Assembly: GCA_018241695.1 (NCBI GenBank)
Contig: JAFEDH010000004.1
Coordinates: forward strand, 359,500 to 423,499
Source: Pseudomonadota bacterium
Lineage (GTDB): Bacteria > Pseudomonadota > Gammaproteobacteria > Burkholderiales > Rhodocyclaceae
Direction: 5' to 3'
Length of the DNA stretch: 64,000 nt
Part shown: piece after piece, positions 39,268-49,790 of the stretch
Numbering within the stretch: position 1 is the stretch's first letter
Layout: each line of letters begins with the position of its first letter
The notes under the pieces: model-generated
What the model saw: the letters and a program-made list of their open reading frames with translations, nothing else
Told to the model about the DNA's origin: nothing
The model's database searches: none
Made by a program: the position numbers and the translations under genes

Positions 39268-39765
39268 TCAATCTTTTTTCGGTGTGTCCTGTCCGGGAGC
39301 GGCCTGTCTGGAGGGCTCCAGATCGGCAACCTTGCAGCCCTTGTTGATGAACAGTCCGCTCAGATGTTCCTTGCGGGCCTTGGCATCACCCAGCCGTTCG
39401 GCGGATTCCTTCTCCTTGCTGTCTGCCACACCTTTCGCGACCTTACCGAACAGCCCGATGAAGGGTGCGGCCTGTGCCAGTCCCATCGCGGCGCCGTAGG
39501 ATCCCGAGGCGGCCGCGGCCTGTACCGCAAGCCCGGTGGAGGATTGTGCGACATCCGCCGCGGTGGCTGTAGTCGAACTGCCATCACGCGTGTCACGGGC
39601 CACGCCCATGATCTTGTTCATCTCGCCGATTTCCTTGTAGATGTCGGGGCAGCTGAGATCGTTGTCGGTGAGTTTTATCCGTTCGATCGGCTCGGCCAAT
39701 GCCAAAGGAGCCAGGGTGATGGCTACAAGTGAGGAGAGAGCGGCGATGGCAGCAGAAAATCTCAT
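39268..39765 (-). CDS. Secreted hypothetical protein between miaB and phoH
   Basis: A 165-residue protein of no family I recognise. A clear signal peptide has its core SSLVAITLAPLALA and cleaves near residue 24. The mature part begins EPIERIKLTDNDLSCPDIYK. It has a middle Ala/Gly-rich hydrophobic stretch (about residues 80-115) and a charged end with one more Cys in NKGCKVADL. The two Cys could form a disulfide in the periplasm. A good ribosome binding site (GGAGA) precedes the ATG. It interrupts the conserved miaB-phoH order. Confidence 0.75.
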   Translation of the reverse strand: MRFSAAIAALSSLVAITLAPLALAEPIERIKLTDNDLSCPDIYKEIGEMNKIMGVARDTRDGSSTTATAADVAQSSTGLAVQAAAASGSYGAAMGLAQAAPFIGLFGKVAKGVADSKEKESAERLGDAKARKEHLSGLFINKGCKVADLEPSRQAAPGQDTPKKD

Positions 39766-39811
39766 GAAAATCTCCGGTTATCGAGTTATGAATCCTGGAT
39801 AGTAGTGCGGA

Positions 39812-41176
39812 TCAGCGATCCCTGCCAAGCCCTGTCGGGGCCGGGTGGATTTCGCCGCGCAGGCTGTGCGGCAGGGCGGCGGTGATGGTCACATCGATAA
39901 AGCTGCCAATCAGAGACGCCGGGCCGGGGAAATTCACCACCCGGTTGTTGTCGGTGCGGCCGGCCAGTTCGCTGGCATCCTTTTTCGCATGGCCTTCCAC
40001 CAGCACACGTTGTACCGTACCCACCATGGCCTGGGAAATCTCCAGTGCCCGGGACTCGATGCGACGCTGGACCCGGATCAGGCGCCCGGTCTTGACCGCC
40101 TCCGGCGTGTCGTCCGCCATGTCGGCGGCGGGGGTGCCGGGGCGGGGGCTGTAGATGAAGAAGTAGCTGTTGTCGAAACCGACGTCATCGATCAGTTTCA
40201 GGGTCTTCTCGAAATCGTCTTCGGTCTCGCCGGGAAAGCCCACGATGAAATCGGAGGAAAGCGAGATATCCGGGCGCACCGCACGCAGCTTGCGGATGAT
40301 GGATTTGTATTCGAGACTGGTGTAGCCGCGTTTCATGGCGGCGAGGATGCGATCGGAGCCGGATTGCACGGGCAGATGCAGATGGGATACCAGCTTGGGC
40401 ACCCGGGCATACATGTCGATCATGCGCTGGGTCATCTCCCGCGGATGGGAGGTGGTGAAGCGGATGCGTTCGATGCCGGGGATTTCGGCGATCGCCTCGA
40501 TCAGGAAGGCCAGGTCGGCATCGCCATTCTCGTTCGTCTGCCCTTCCATTGCGCCCCGGTAGGCATTCACGTTCTGTCCCAGCAGGGTGACTTCCTTCAC
40601 ACCCTGGCGGGCCAGGGTCATGACTTCGGCCAGCACGTCATCCAGCGGGCGGGAGACTTCTTCTCCCCGGGTGTAGGGCACCACGCAGAAGGTGCAGTAC
40701 TTGGAACAGCCCTCCATGATGGAGACAAAGGCGGACGCACCTTCCTTCCGTGCCGGCGGCAGGTGGTCGAATTTTTCGATTTCCGGAAAGCTGATGTCCA
40801 CCTGGGCCTGGCCCGTGGCCCGCCGGGCGGCGATCATCTGCGGCAGGCGGTGCAGGGTCTGGGGACCGAACACCAGATCCACGAAGGGCGCGCGCTCGAC
40901 GATGGCGGCACCCTCCTGACTGGCAACGCAGCCGCCCACGCCGATCACCAGGCCAGGGTTCTGCTGCTTGAGGTGCCGAACCCGGCCCAGATCGTGAAAT
41001 ACCTTCTCCTGCGCCTTCTCGCGCACCGAGCAGGTGTTGAAGAGGATGATGTCCGCCTCCTCGGGCGTGCCGCATTTGACCGCGTCTTCGCCAGCGGCGA
41101 GGACATCGGCCATCTTGTCGGAATCGTATTCGTTCATCTGGCAGCCAAAGGTGCGGATGAACACTTTCTTGGTCAT
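39812..41176 (-). CDS. miaB: tRNA-2-methylthio-N6-dimethylallyladenosine synthase
   Basis: A 454-residue radical-SAM methylthiotransferase acting on A37 of tRNAs that read U-starting codons. The N-terminal domain has the three cluster cysteines in [20 protein letters not shown] and [10 protein letters not shown]. The radical-SAM motif is [32 protein letters not shown] follows, and a C-terminal TRAM domain closes the protein. Length is typical. It heads the leftward ybeZ-ybeY-corC-lnt cluster. Confidence 0.97.
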   Translation of the reverse strand: MTKKVFIRTFGCQMNEYDSDKMADVLAAGEDAVKCGTPEEADIILFNTCSVREKAQEKVFHDLGRVRHLKQQNPGLVIGVGGCVASQEGAAIVERAPFVDLVFGPQTLHRLPQMIAARRATGQAQVDISFPEIEKFDHLPPARKEGASAFVSIMEGCSKYCTFCVVPYTRGEEVSRPLDDVLAEVMTLARQGVKEVTLLGQNVNAYRGAMEGQTNENGDADLAFLIEAIAEIPGIERIRFTTSHPREMTQRMIDMYARVPKLVSHLHLPVQSGSDRILAAMKRGYTSLEYKSIIRKLRAVRPDISLSSDFIVGFPGETEDDFEKTLKLIDDVGFDNSYFFIYSPRPGTPAADMADDTPEAVKTGRLIRVQRRIESRALEISQAMVGTVQRVLVEGHAKKDASELAGRTDNNRVVNFPGPASLIGSFIDVTITAALPHSLRGEIHPAPTGLGRDR

Positions 41177-41207
41177 GGTCGGAACGGAGCCTGGGTCGGA
41201 AGAGTGA

Positions 41208-41666
41208 TTATAAATGGGGCTGCAAGTGGGGCAGCACAGACGGCAACATCAGCACCGCATCCCGGTTGCTCCAGGAAAAGCATTGCGCCGCCGCCTTCTG
41301 CCAGGGCAGCCAGCACCAGCGCTGGTGTTCGCCGGGCGCCAGGACGACAGCCGTATCCGGCGGTACACAGAGGCTGAAAACATGCTCGGTGTTGGCACCC
41401 ACGCCGGATGCGTAACGATGGCGCCATTCGGGGCGGATCGGATAGCGGTTGCGCAGCCGCCAGGCATGCAGGCTGTCCGGCGCGGCGCGGATGCCGGTTT
41501 CCTCGGCGACTTCACGCAGGGCGGTGCTGAGCAGATCCTCATTGCCCTCGCGGCTGCCGGTGACCGACTGCCACAGGCCGGCACTACCGGCCCGTTCCAG
41601 CAGGAGGACATCGAGCGCGGCAGTATGCACCACGACCAGAACCGAAACGGGTTGCTTGACGCTCAC
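41208..41666 (-). CDS. nudB: Dihydroneopterin triphosphate diphosphatase
   Basis: A 152-residue Nudix hydrolase of folate synthesis. The Nudix box is complete (G-x5-E, then [10 protein letters not shown]). [20 protein letters not shown] at the N-terminus and [10 protein letters not shown] plus [11 protein letters not shown] fit NudB. The start is a GTG at 41666 overlapping the barstar-gene stop (GTGA). In many betaproteobacteria nudB follows aspS closely; here two genes come in between. Confidence 0.9.
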   Translation of the reverse strand: MSVKQPVSVLVVVHTAALDVLLLERAGSAGLWQSVTGSREGNEDLLSTALREVAEETGIRAAPDSLHAWRLRNRYPIRPEWRHRYASGVGANTEHVFSLCVPPDTAVVLAPGEHQRWCWLPWQKAAAQCFSWSNRDAVLMLPSVLPHLQPHL

Positions 41667-42097
41667 GCCAGATCGGGCAGCGACGCAATGCCGTCGGCCT
41701 GCATGTTCACCAGGCACCAGAAGGGGATGCCCTGTTCACACCAGATCCGGGCGGCTTCCGCAAAAATATCCAGGCTGGTGGCGAAATCCTCCCCGGCCAG
41801 GCCGTGAATGCCATCACAGTGATCGAGCAGCACCAGATAACCTTCGGCCGGACACCAGTGCAGGTCGGCCAGACAGTCGAGCAGTGCGTCGTAGTTGATG
41901 CCGAACCATGCGGGGAAGGCCATGACCCTGGCAATGGTGCCGAGCATCTCCGCCTTGTTGTGCGCATGGGCGAGGCCAACCTCGAATACCGTCATGCCAT
42001 TGGCCTGTGCGGCCGTGACCAGATCGCCCCGGGCACCCGCTGGCAAATGAAAAACGCCGGCGGCATCGGCCCGGCTCAGCAGGGTCTGGTAATTCAT
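41663..42097 (-). CDS. Barstar-family ribonuclease inhibitor
   Basis: A 144-residue cytoplasmic protein with no signal peptide. The barstar core is visible: FPAWFGINYDALLDCLADL matches the barstar loop and helix that plug the RNase active site, with both key Asp residues kept (YDALLD). The C-terminal strand is GIPFWCLVNMQ. The N-terminal 40 residues extend beyond classical barstar. It overlaps the RNase gene by four bases (ATGA) and nudB by four (GTGA). Tight coupling to the RNase supports an immunity role. Confidence 0.88.
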   Translation of the reverse strand: MNYQTLLSRADAAGVFHLPAGARGDLVTAAQANGMTVFEVGLAHAHNKAEMLGTIARVMAFPAWFGINYDALLDCLADLHWCPAEGYLVLLDHCDGIHGLAGEDFATSLDIFAEAARIWCEQGIPFWCLVNMQADGIASLPDLA

Positions 42098-42432
42098 GGA
42101 TGGATCAGCAAGAGGCTTTGGTAGTGATCGGGGCTGTAGTAACGCTCGCCTTCCGCGCCGGTGACAATCCGGCGTGCGCCCCGGTCATGCGCACGCGGTG
42201 TCGGCACCGTGTATTCGTGATAGTAGCCCCGTGAGTGAAACGGAAGATGTTTTTCGTAGTTGCCGAACACCATCCCGTCCCTGCGGTAAGGGAAAGGTCC
42301 ACCACGATTGATGAGGGCGAGGGTTGCCCGGGCTTCCGGCGGGAGGTCGCGGGTTGCGATTTCGGGAGGCAGCCCCCGCGCAAGGCCAATCCCCAGACAC
42401 AGGGTCAGCAGTGCGGCGAGGACAAGACGCAT
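42094..42432 (-). CDS. Secreted guanyl-specific ribonuclease, RNase Sa/barnase family
   Basis: A 112-residue protein with a signal peptide (LVLAALLTLCLGIGLARG, cleaving near residue 20). The mature part starts LPPE and closely follows Streptomyces RNase Sa, with GPFPYRRDGMVFGNYEKHLP and RGYYHEYTVPTPRA. The catalytic set is complete: E73, R84, R88 and H103 (in PDHYQS). Spacings are as in RNase Sa (E54, R65, R69, H85) except for one residue fewer before the His. The RNase Sa disulfide cysteines are absent. It starts five bases after the aspS stop; a GTG one codon earlier is possible. Its inhibitor gene follows directly. Confidence 0.9.
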   Translation of the reverse strand: MRLVLAALLTLCLGIGLARGLPPEIATRDLPPEARATLALINRGGPFPYRRDGMVFGNYEKHLPFHSRGYYHEYTVPTPRAHDRGARRIVTGAEGERYYSPDHYQSLLLIHP

Positions 42433-42437
42433 CACGC

Positions 42438-44237
<1,800 letters not shown>

Positions 44238-44297
44238 TTAGGATTCCGCTATCACAGATTGGAAGTGCCTGACCCCGGGTGGGTGGCCAGGTAAGGG

Positions 44298-44927
44298 TTA
44301 TTCGTTCCTGGCCCGGGTCCGGGAGCCGTGCACCGGGGCTGTCACCGGCGCGACGACTCCCATGGAAACGATGTACTTGAGCGCATCGTCTACCGTCATG
44401 TCGAGCTCGACGGTGTCCCGCTTCGGGACGAAAAAGAAAAATCCGTTCACCGGGCTGGGTGTGGTGGGGATGAAAACCCCCACATGTTCTTCATCGAGCC
44501 GGCCGGATACGTCCCGTGCCGGCGTACTGGTCTGGAATGCGACCGACCATGCCTGGGGGTGCGGGTAGCGCACCAGCAGCACCTTGCGAAAGGCTTCGCC
44601 ATTGCCGGAAAACAGGGTGTCACTGACCTGCTTGACGCTGTAGTAGATGGATTTCACTACCGGGATGCGGGCCAGGAGGCTTTCCCAGAACCGCACCAGC
44701 CGCTGGCCGACGATGTTGGTGGTGATGAGGCCGGTCAGCACCACCACCAGCAGAGTGAGCAGCACACCCAGTCCGGGCACGTAGAATCCCAGCAGCTCCT
44801 CCGGTCGCAGATGGGCCGGCAGCAGCAGCAGGGACTGATCCATGGTACGCACGATCAGGGTCAGCACCCAGACCGTGATGGCGACCGGGATCCAGATCAG
44901 CAATCCGGTGACGAAATATTTTTTCAA
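44298..44927 (-). CDS. DUF502 membrane protein
   Basis: A 209-residue inner-membrane protein with two hydrophobic segments (about residues 5-28 and 48-72) and a soluble C-terminal part with FIPTTPSPVNGFFFFVPK. The family start KKYFVTGLLIWIPVAITVWV is present, but its first codon is TTG; no ATG or GTG offers a better choice. The function is unknown. The gene lies nine bases after the FmdB-type gene, a neighbourhood common upstream of aspS. Confidence 0.9.
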   Translation of the reverse strand: MKKYFVTGLLIWIPVAITVWVLTLIVRTMDQSLLLLPAHLRPEELLGFYVPGLGVLLTLLVVVLTGLITTNIVGQRLVRFWESLLARIPVVKSIYYSVKQVSDTLFSGNGEAFRKVLLVRYPHPQAWSVAFQTSTPARDVSGRLDEEHVGVFIPTTPSPVNGFFFFVPKRDTVELDMTVDDALKYIVSMGVVAPVTAPVHGSRTRARNE

Positions 44928-44936
44928 GGGATCACG

Positions 44937-45245
44937 TCAGTTGCAGGACGGGGCCGGGCAGGCGCCGGCGCCACCCTGGCAGGGCGGGGATTCGGTGGAT
45001 TGTTGTGCGGGCTGGGCAGGCTTGTCGGCCGGCTCGGATTGCGCCGCCGCAGCGGCTGGCGTACCGCCCTTGAAGTCCGTGGCATACCAGCCGCTGCCCT
45101 TGAGCTGGAAGCCGGGTGCGGTGAGCTGCTTTTTGAAATTTTCGTTGTTGCAGGCAGGACAGAGGGTGAGCGGCGCGGCGCTCATTTTCTGCATGACATC
45201 CTGTTGATGGCCGCAACTGCTGCAGCGATAGGCGTAGATCGGCAT
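44937..45245 (-). CDS. FmdB-family zinc ribbon protein
   Basis: A 102-residue protein beginning MPIYAYRCSSCGHQQDVMQK, followed by LCPACNNENFKKQL, which gives a four-Cys zinc ribbon. ELKGSGWYATDFKGG-like wording (here QLKGSGWYATDFKGG) is typical. The C-terminal 40 residues are low complexity, rich in Ala, Pro and Gln, and end in a Cys-containing tail. It is the first gene of the leftward run to aspS and nudB. Confidence 0.9.
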   Translation of the reverse strand: MPIYAYRCSSCGHQQDVMQKMSAAPLTLCPACNNENFKKQLTAPGFQLKGSGWYATDFKGGTPAAAAAQSEPADKPAQPAQQSTESPPCQGGAGACPAPSCN

Positions 45246-45268
45246 ATTCGCCCCGCGAAAAAGGCGCA

Positions 45269-45274
45269 ATTATA
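45269..45274 (-). promoter_or_regulatory. -10 box of the FmdB-DUF502-aspS operon
   Basis: A perfect TATAAT lies on the reverse strand, 23 bases before the FmdB-type start. Upstream is TTTTGACT at a shorter than normal distance, so the -35 is uncertain. Confidence 0.5.
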
Positions 45275-45292
45275 GCGTAAGGGATTCAGTCA

Positions 45293-45308
45293 AAAGGGCT
45301 TTCGCCCC
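45293..45308 (-). terminator. Possible weak terminator after pilD
   Basis: On the reverse strand GGGC-GAAA-GCCC is followed by TTTT. The stem is only four or five base pairs, so it is a weak candidate. Its place, 40 bases after the pilD stop, is right. Confidence 0.4.
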
Positions 45309-45347
45309 GATGACGCGGGCAATCTCCTGGCGCCCGGAAGGGTCGGC

Positions 45348-46193
45348 TCAGAGATTGTGACCCAGATAGGCCCGGGTCAGAGGCTGTCCCCAGAACAGGG
45401 CAATGACGCCGGCCGCCGCCAGATACGGGCCGAAGGGGATGGGAACGTTGCGCCCATGCCGGGCCAGAATCATGAGCAGAAGGCCGGCCACGGCGCCGAC
45501 GAATGATGACAGAAGGATGACCAGTGGCAGCATCTGCCAGCCCAGCCAGGCGCCAATCGCGCCAAGCAGCTTGAAGTCGCCATACCCCATGCCTTCCTTG
45601 CCGGTGAGCAGCTTGAAGGCCCAGTACACCAGCCAAAGAGAGAGGTAGCCGGCCATGGCGCCGATCACGGCGCTGGGCAGGCCGGTGTAGGTACCACCCA
45701 GGTTGATCAGCAGACCCGCCCAGAGCAGGGGCAGCGTGATGTCGTCGGGGAGGAGCTGGGTATCGATGTCGATGAAGGCCAGGGCCACGGCAGCGGCGCA
45801 GAAAAGCATGGCCCCCAGTCCGGCGATACCCGGCCCCAGGCGCCAGGCACAGAAAGCGAAAAGGGTTCCGGTCAGCACTTCTACCAGGGGGTAGCGGATA
45901 CCGATGGGCGCCTTGCAGGCCCTGCACTTGCCTCCCAGAGCCAGCCAGCTCAAAAGGGGGATGTTTTCCAGCGCGGTGATGCCATGGTTGCAATGGGGAC
46001 AGCGGGAGCCGGGGGTGGCGAGATTGAAGGCCGCTGCGACGGGGATTTCTTCGCCACGCAGCTCGGCGCACTGCGCGGCCCAGTCGCGCTCCATCATGCG
46101 TGGCAGGCGGTGGATGACGACATTGAGGAAGCTGCCCACAACCAGACCGAGGACGCCGCCAAAGGCGACGACCAGCAGGGGATCGGCCACCAT
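45348..46193 (-). CDS. pilD: Prepilin peptidase / N-methyltransferase
   Basis: A 281-residue inner-membrane aspartic peptidase that cleaves and methylates type IV pilins and pseudopilins. The start has GSFLNVVIHRLPRMMERDW. Two CxxC pairs lie in CPHCNHGITA and CRACKAPIG. The catalytic Asp residues are in LAFIDIDTQLLPD and GYGDFKLLGAIGAWLG. It follows pilC by three bases. Confidence 0.96.
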   Translation of the reverse strand: MVADPLLVVAFGGVLGLVVGSFLNVVIHRLPRMMERDWAAQCAELRGEEIPVAAAFNLATPGSRCPHCNHGITALENIPLLSWLALGGKCRACKAPIGIRYPLVEVLTGTLFAFCAWRLGPGIAGLGAMLFCAAAVALAFIDIDTQLLPDDITLPLLWAGLLINLGGTYTGLPSAVIGAMAGYLSLWLVYWAFKLLTGKEGMGYGDFKLLGAIGAWLGWQMLPLVILLSSFVGAVAGLLLMILARHGRNVPIPFGPYLAAAGVIALFWGQPLTRAYLGHNL

Positions 46194-46196
46194 GGG

Positions 46197-47420
46197 CTAG
46201 CCAACTACCGAGCCGAGCTTGAAGATGGGCAGGTAGAGTGCGACCACCAGACCGCCGATGACCACACCCAGCACGGCCATGATCATCGGCTCCATGAGGC
46301 TGGCGAGGGCTTCGACGGCATCATCCACTTCCGCCTCGAAAAAGTCCGCGACCTTGCTCAGCATGCTGTCGAGCTGGCCCGATTCTTCTCCGATGGCCAC
46401 CATTTGCAGGACCATGGAGGGGAACACGTTGGAATTTTGCATGGCTACGGTCAGACTGGTGCCGGTGGACACCTCGCCCTGGATCTGCTTGGTGGCGGAG
46501 GAGTAGACATAGTTGCCGGAGGCTCCGCCCACCGAATCCAGTGCTTCCACCAGAGGGACGCCGGCAGCGAACATGGTGGACAAGGTCCGGGTCCAGCGGG
46601 CGATCGTCGATTTGGTGATGACATCACCGAATACCGGCAGTTTGAGCGAGAGACGGTCCACGGCGATCTGCATCGGCCGGGAGCGCTTGTAGGCGAAGAG
46701 CAGGCCGTAGATGCCACCCCCCAGGCCACCGAACACGATGTACCAGTAGCCGACGAAAAAATCGGACAGGGTGATGACGACCATGGTGGGGGCCGGCAGA
46801 TCGGCGCCGAAGCTGGAGAACACCGATTTGAACTGTGGAATCACGAAAATCATGATCACCGCCACCACGATGATCATGACCACGATCACCGAGATGGGGT
46901 AGAACAGGGCGCCCTTGATCTTGCTCTTGATCGCCTGGATCTTTTCCTTGTAGGTCGCCAGGCGATCGAGCAGGGATTCCAGGATCCCGGCCTGTTCACC
47001 GGCCTGGACCAGGTTGCAGAACAGGGCGTCGAAATAGAGCGGGTATTTGCGAAACGCCTGCGCCAGGCTGGAGCCGGTTTCCACCTCGGTCTTGATGTCC
47101 ATCAGCAGCTTGGTGACCGCGGCATTGCTCGAGCCCTTGCCCACGATGTCGAAGGACTGCAGCAGGGGTACCCCTGCCTTCATCATGGTGGCCAGCTGAC
47201 GGGTGAAGAGCGTGATGTCCTTGTCGGTGATCTTGCCACCGCCGCGCGCGGACCGTTTCTTGATCTTGGTGACCAGGATGCCCTGGCGGCGCAGTGTGGT
47301 CTGGATGACGGCCGGACCACTGGCACGCATTTCGCCGCGAACGACCTTGCCGGTCTTGTCTTTGCCCTCCCAGGCGAAGTTTTTTAGCGATTCTTTACTG
47401 TCTTTCGCCCCGGTGGCCAT
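46197..47420 (-). CDS. pilC: Type IV pilus assembly inner-membrane protein
   Basis: A 407-residue GspF/PilC-type platform protein. It has two repeated GspF domains, with FTRQLATMMKAGVPLLQSFD and WTRTLSTMFAAGVPLVEALD as matching blocks, and three membrane segments. It opens with FAWEGKDKTGKVVRGEM, typical of PilC. Its usual neighbour pilB is not adjacent: the next gene upstream encodes a CorB-like protein, so the assembly ATPase must be elsewhere. Confidence 0.95.
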   Translation of the reverse strand: MATGAKDSKESLKNFAWEGKDKTGKVVRGEMRASGPAVIQTTLRRQGILVTKIKKRSARGGGKITDKDITLFTRQLATMMKAGVPLLQSFDIVGKGSSNAAVTKLLMDIKTEVETGSSLAQAFRKYPLYFDALFCNLVQAGEQAGILESLLDRLATYKEKIQAIKSKIKGALFYPISVIVVMIIVVAVIMIFVIPQFKSVFSSFGADLPAPTMVVITLSDFFVGYWYIVFGGLGGGIYGLLFAYKRSRPMQIAVDRLSLKLPVFGDVITKSTIARWTRTLSTMFAAGVPLVEALDSVGGASGNYVYSSATKQIQGEVSTGTSLTVAMQNSNVFPSMVLQMVAIGEESGQLDSMLSKVADFFEAEVDDAVEALASLMEPMIMAVLGVVIGGLVVALYLPIFKLGSVVG

Positions 47421-47579
47421 GGCTGACGCTCTCCCGACTAGCAGTTCCGGTTATATGCCCAAAATTTTCGGATATCCGGCGACTGACTGCGTGTCCCTGA
47501 TACCCGGCGGGTTCTCGGCTTGCGCGAGAGTTCCGCGGCAGCGGCGGAACCGGGGCCGATACTACCAGATGGTAACGTC

Positions 47580-48866
47580 TTAGCCATCGTCGTCTGCCCT
47601 GCTGGAAGGGGCCGGACGATACAGGCGCACCATGCGGACCGAGCGGTCCTGGGTCTGGACAATTTCCATGGTCACATCGCCAATCCGGGTGCTGACGCCA
47701 GATTCGGGAATATCCTCGAAATGCTCCAGGATGAGGCCGTTGAGGGTTTTGGGGCCTTCGAGGGGAAGATCCAGCCCCAGGTCGCGGTTCAGTTCTCGCA
47801 ACGAGCAACCCCCTTCCACCAGTGCCGTCCCACTGGCATCCCAGCTCAGTCGCTGTGTGTTGCCCGGCATGCCGGTGGTGAACTGGCCGACGATTTCCTC
47901 GATGATGTCCTCCAGTGTCAGCAAGCCGAGGATTTCGCCGTATTCATCCACGACCAGTCCCATGCGTTGACGGTTTTCCTTGAAGAACTGGAGCTGCGCG
48001 TAAATGCGGGTACCGGCGGGAATGTAATAGGGTTCGACGAGCAGTTCGCGCAGGGTTTCCCGATCCCACTCGCCCTTGAGTGACTGCACCAGCAGCCGGC
48101 GCTGGTGGAGGATGCCGATCACGTTGCCCGGATCGTCCTCATACACCGGTATCCGGGTGTGGTAGCCGGTAGCCAGTTGCTGGCGTATGTCTTCCAGCGG
48201 GGCATGCAGATCCACGGCCTCGATATTCCGGCGCGGAATCATGGCGTCGACCACGGTGATGTGCTCCAGATCGAACAGATTGCCCAGAATGGTGCGATGC
48301 TGAGCCGGGATGCTGTGGGCGGATTCCAGCACGGTACGCAACTCGTCGGAGGACAGCGCGTGACTGTCTTCCCCGGAGCGATGCAGGCCGGTGATGCGCA
48401 ACAGGCCGCTGACAAAAATATTGACGAAGGAAATCACCGGCGAGGTGACCATCATGATCGGTATCAGCAGGTAGGAAAATACCAGGCTCATCCGGTCCGC
48501 ATGGTTGGCGGCAACAACCTTGGGTGTGATTTCGGAGAAGACCAGGATCAGCATGGAAACCGCCAGGGTGCCCGCGCCGAGAATCCACTCCGCTTCGCCA
48601 AAAAGCTCCACCGTGATCAGCCCGGCCAGGGTGGCGCTGGCGGCATTGACCAGTGTGTTGCCGAGGAGGATGGTGCTGAGTAGCCGGTCGGTCTGGGCCA
48701 GGAGCTGCAACGCCAGACGGGCACCGCGGTGGCCATTCTGGGCCAGGGTGCGGAGGCGGTAGCGGTTGCTGGCCATCATGGCCGTTTCGGCGGCGGAAAA
48801 AAATCCGGACAGGGCCAGCAGCAAGGCGAGAATGCCAAGCTCGGTCGAAAGGGAAAGGTCGTCCAA
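47580..48866 (-). CDS. corB: CNNM/CorB-family transporter-associated protein
   Basis: A 428-residue inner-membrane protein. The N-terminal CNNM domain has GFFSAAETAMMASNRYRLRT and about four hydrophobic segments. A CBS pair follows (MIPRRNIEAVD and GLVVDEYGEILGLLTLEDII), then a CorC_HlyC domain. It corresponds to E. coli YfjD (CorB), linked to Mg2+/Co2+ handling, and keeps the E. coli neighbourhood next to a CcsA-like gene and ffh. The frame opens with TTG and no ribosome binding site is evident, so the exact start is uncertain. Confidence 0.9.
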   Translation of the reverse strand: MDDLSLSTELGILALLLALSGFFSAAETAMMASNRYRLRTLAQNGHRGARLALQLLAQTDRLLSTILLGNTLVNAASATLAGLITVELFGEAEWILGAGTLAVSMLILVFSEITPKVVAANHADRMSLVFSYLLIPIMMVTSPVISFVNIFVSGLLRITGLHRSGEDSHALSSDELRTVLESAHSIPAQHRTILGNLFDLEHITVVDAMIPRRNIEAVDLHAPLEDIRQQLATGYHTRIPVYEDDPGNVIGILHQRRLLVQSLKGEWDRETLRELLVEPYYIPAGTRIYAQLQFFKENRQRMGLVVDEYGEILGLLTLEDIIEEIVGQFTTGMPGNTQRLSWDASGTALVEGGCSLRELNRDLGLDLPLEGPKTLNGLILEHFEDIPESGVSTRIGDVTMEIVQTQDRSVRMVRLYRPAPSSRADDDG

Positions 48867-48922
48867 GGAAGGGAGTCGTGGTTATGGTTGCCCGGCAGTA
48901 TTCTCGTCCGGCGCGCGGGCTG

Positions 48923-49753
48923 TCAAGCAGGACGGTTGAGCAATACCTCGAGTACGAAGCGGGTGCCGACATAAGCCAGCAGCAGTGCGACGAACCCTGC
49001 CAGGGTCCAGCGCAGGGCGATGCGGCCGCGCCAGCCGCGGAAATGGCGACCCAGCAGCAGTGCGGCGAAAATCAGCCAGGAAAGCAGTGCGAATACCGTT
49101 TTGTGATCGAAGGCCAGAGCCTTGCCGAACAGAGCCTCGGAAAAAAAGATGCCCGAGAGCAACGTCAGGGTGAGCAGCGCGAAGGCGATATGGACCAGGC
49201 GGAACAGCAGGGATTCCATCGTCAGCAATGGGGGGAGTCCTGCCAGAAGGGGCGAGAGCCGTCCCTGGTGCAGGTGCTTTTCCGCCACGGCCATGAGCAG
49301 CGCATGGAGGGCGGCCAGGGTGAACAGGCTGTAGGCCAACATGGCCGTGAGCAGGTGCAGGCGGAAAGCGGGTGAATGGGCATTCACCAGCACATGTTGT
49401 TCCGGCACCAGGACCGGCAGCAGGCAGAACACCGCAGCCAGCGGCAGGGCCAGCATCTGCAGACCCTCCATGCGGGCATAGAAGCTTTCGATCCAGTAGA
49501 GCATCAGGGCGAGCCAGAACATGGCCGACAGTGCGATGGCGAAGCCGAAGTGCATGATGTCGCCGTCGAAGATGATGCTTTGCAGGGCCAGGGCGTGGGC
49601 GACCAGAGCGATCGCGAGCGCGACGCGCTCTGCCGGGCGCAGACCACGCCGCGGCTGTTCCAGTATGGGGCCGCGCCAGCGGGTCTGCCAGAAGTAGGCG
49701 CCCAGGCCGGCGTACAGGGCGGCGGAGAGGGCATGCAGTAAAATCAGAGACAT
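48923..49753 (-). CDS. CcsA/YpjD-like cytochrome c assembly domain membrane protein
   Basis: A 276-residue integral membrane protein with about eight hydrophobic segments. The C-terminal half resembles the cytochrome c assembly (CcsA/CcmC) domain, with HSPAFRLHLLTAMLAYSLFT and the loop DHKTVFALLSWLIFA. It matches E. coli YpjD in position, between corB and ffh. It is probably not the main haem-delivery protein, and its role is uncertain. Its start is 37 bases from the divergent ffh start. Confidence 0.85.
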   Translation of the reverse strand: MSLILLHALSAALYAGLGAYFWQTRWRGPILEQPRRGLRPAERVALAIALVAHALALQSIIFDGDIMHFGFAIALSAMFWLALMLYWIESFYARMEGLQMLALPLAAVFCLLPVLVPEQHVLVNAHSPAFRLHLLTAMLAYSLFTLAALHALLMAVAEKHLHQGRLSPLLAGLPPLLTMESLLFRLVHIAFALLTLTLLSGIFFSEALFGKALAFDHKTVFALLSWLIFAALLLGRHFRGWRGRIALRWTLAGFVALLLAYVGTRFVLEVLLNRPA

Positions 49754-49790
49754 TGCGCAAGTCTACCCCAACCCCTTTCGCGGCCCTGCC

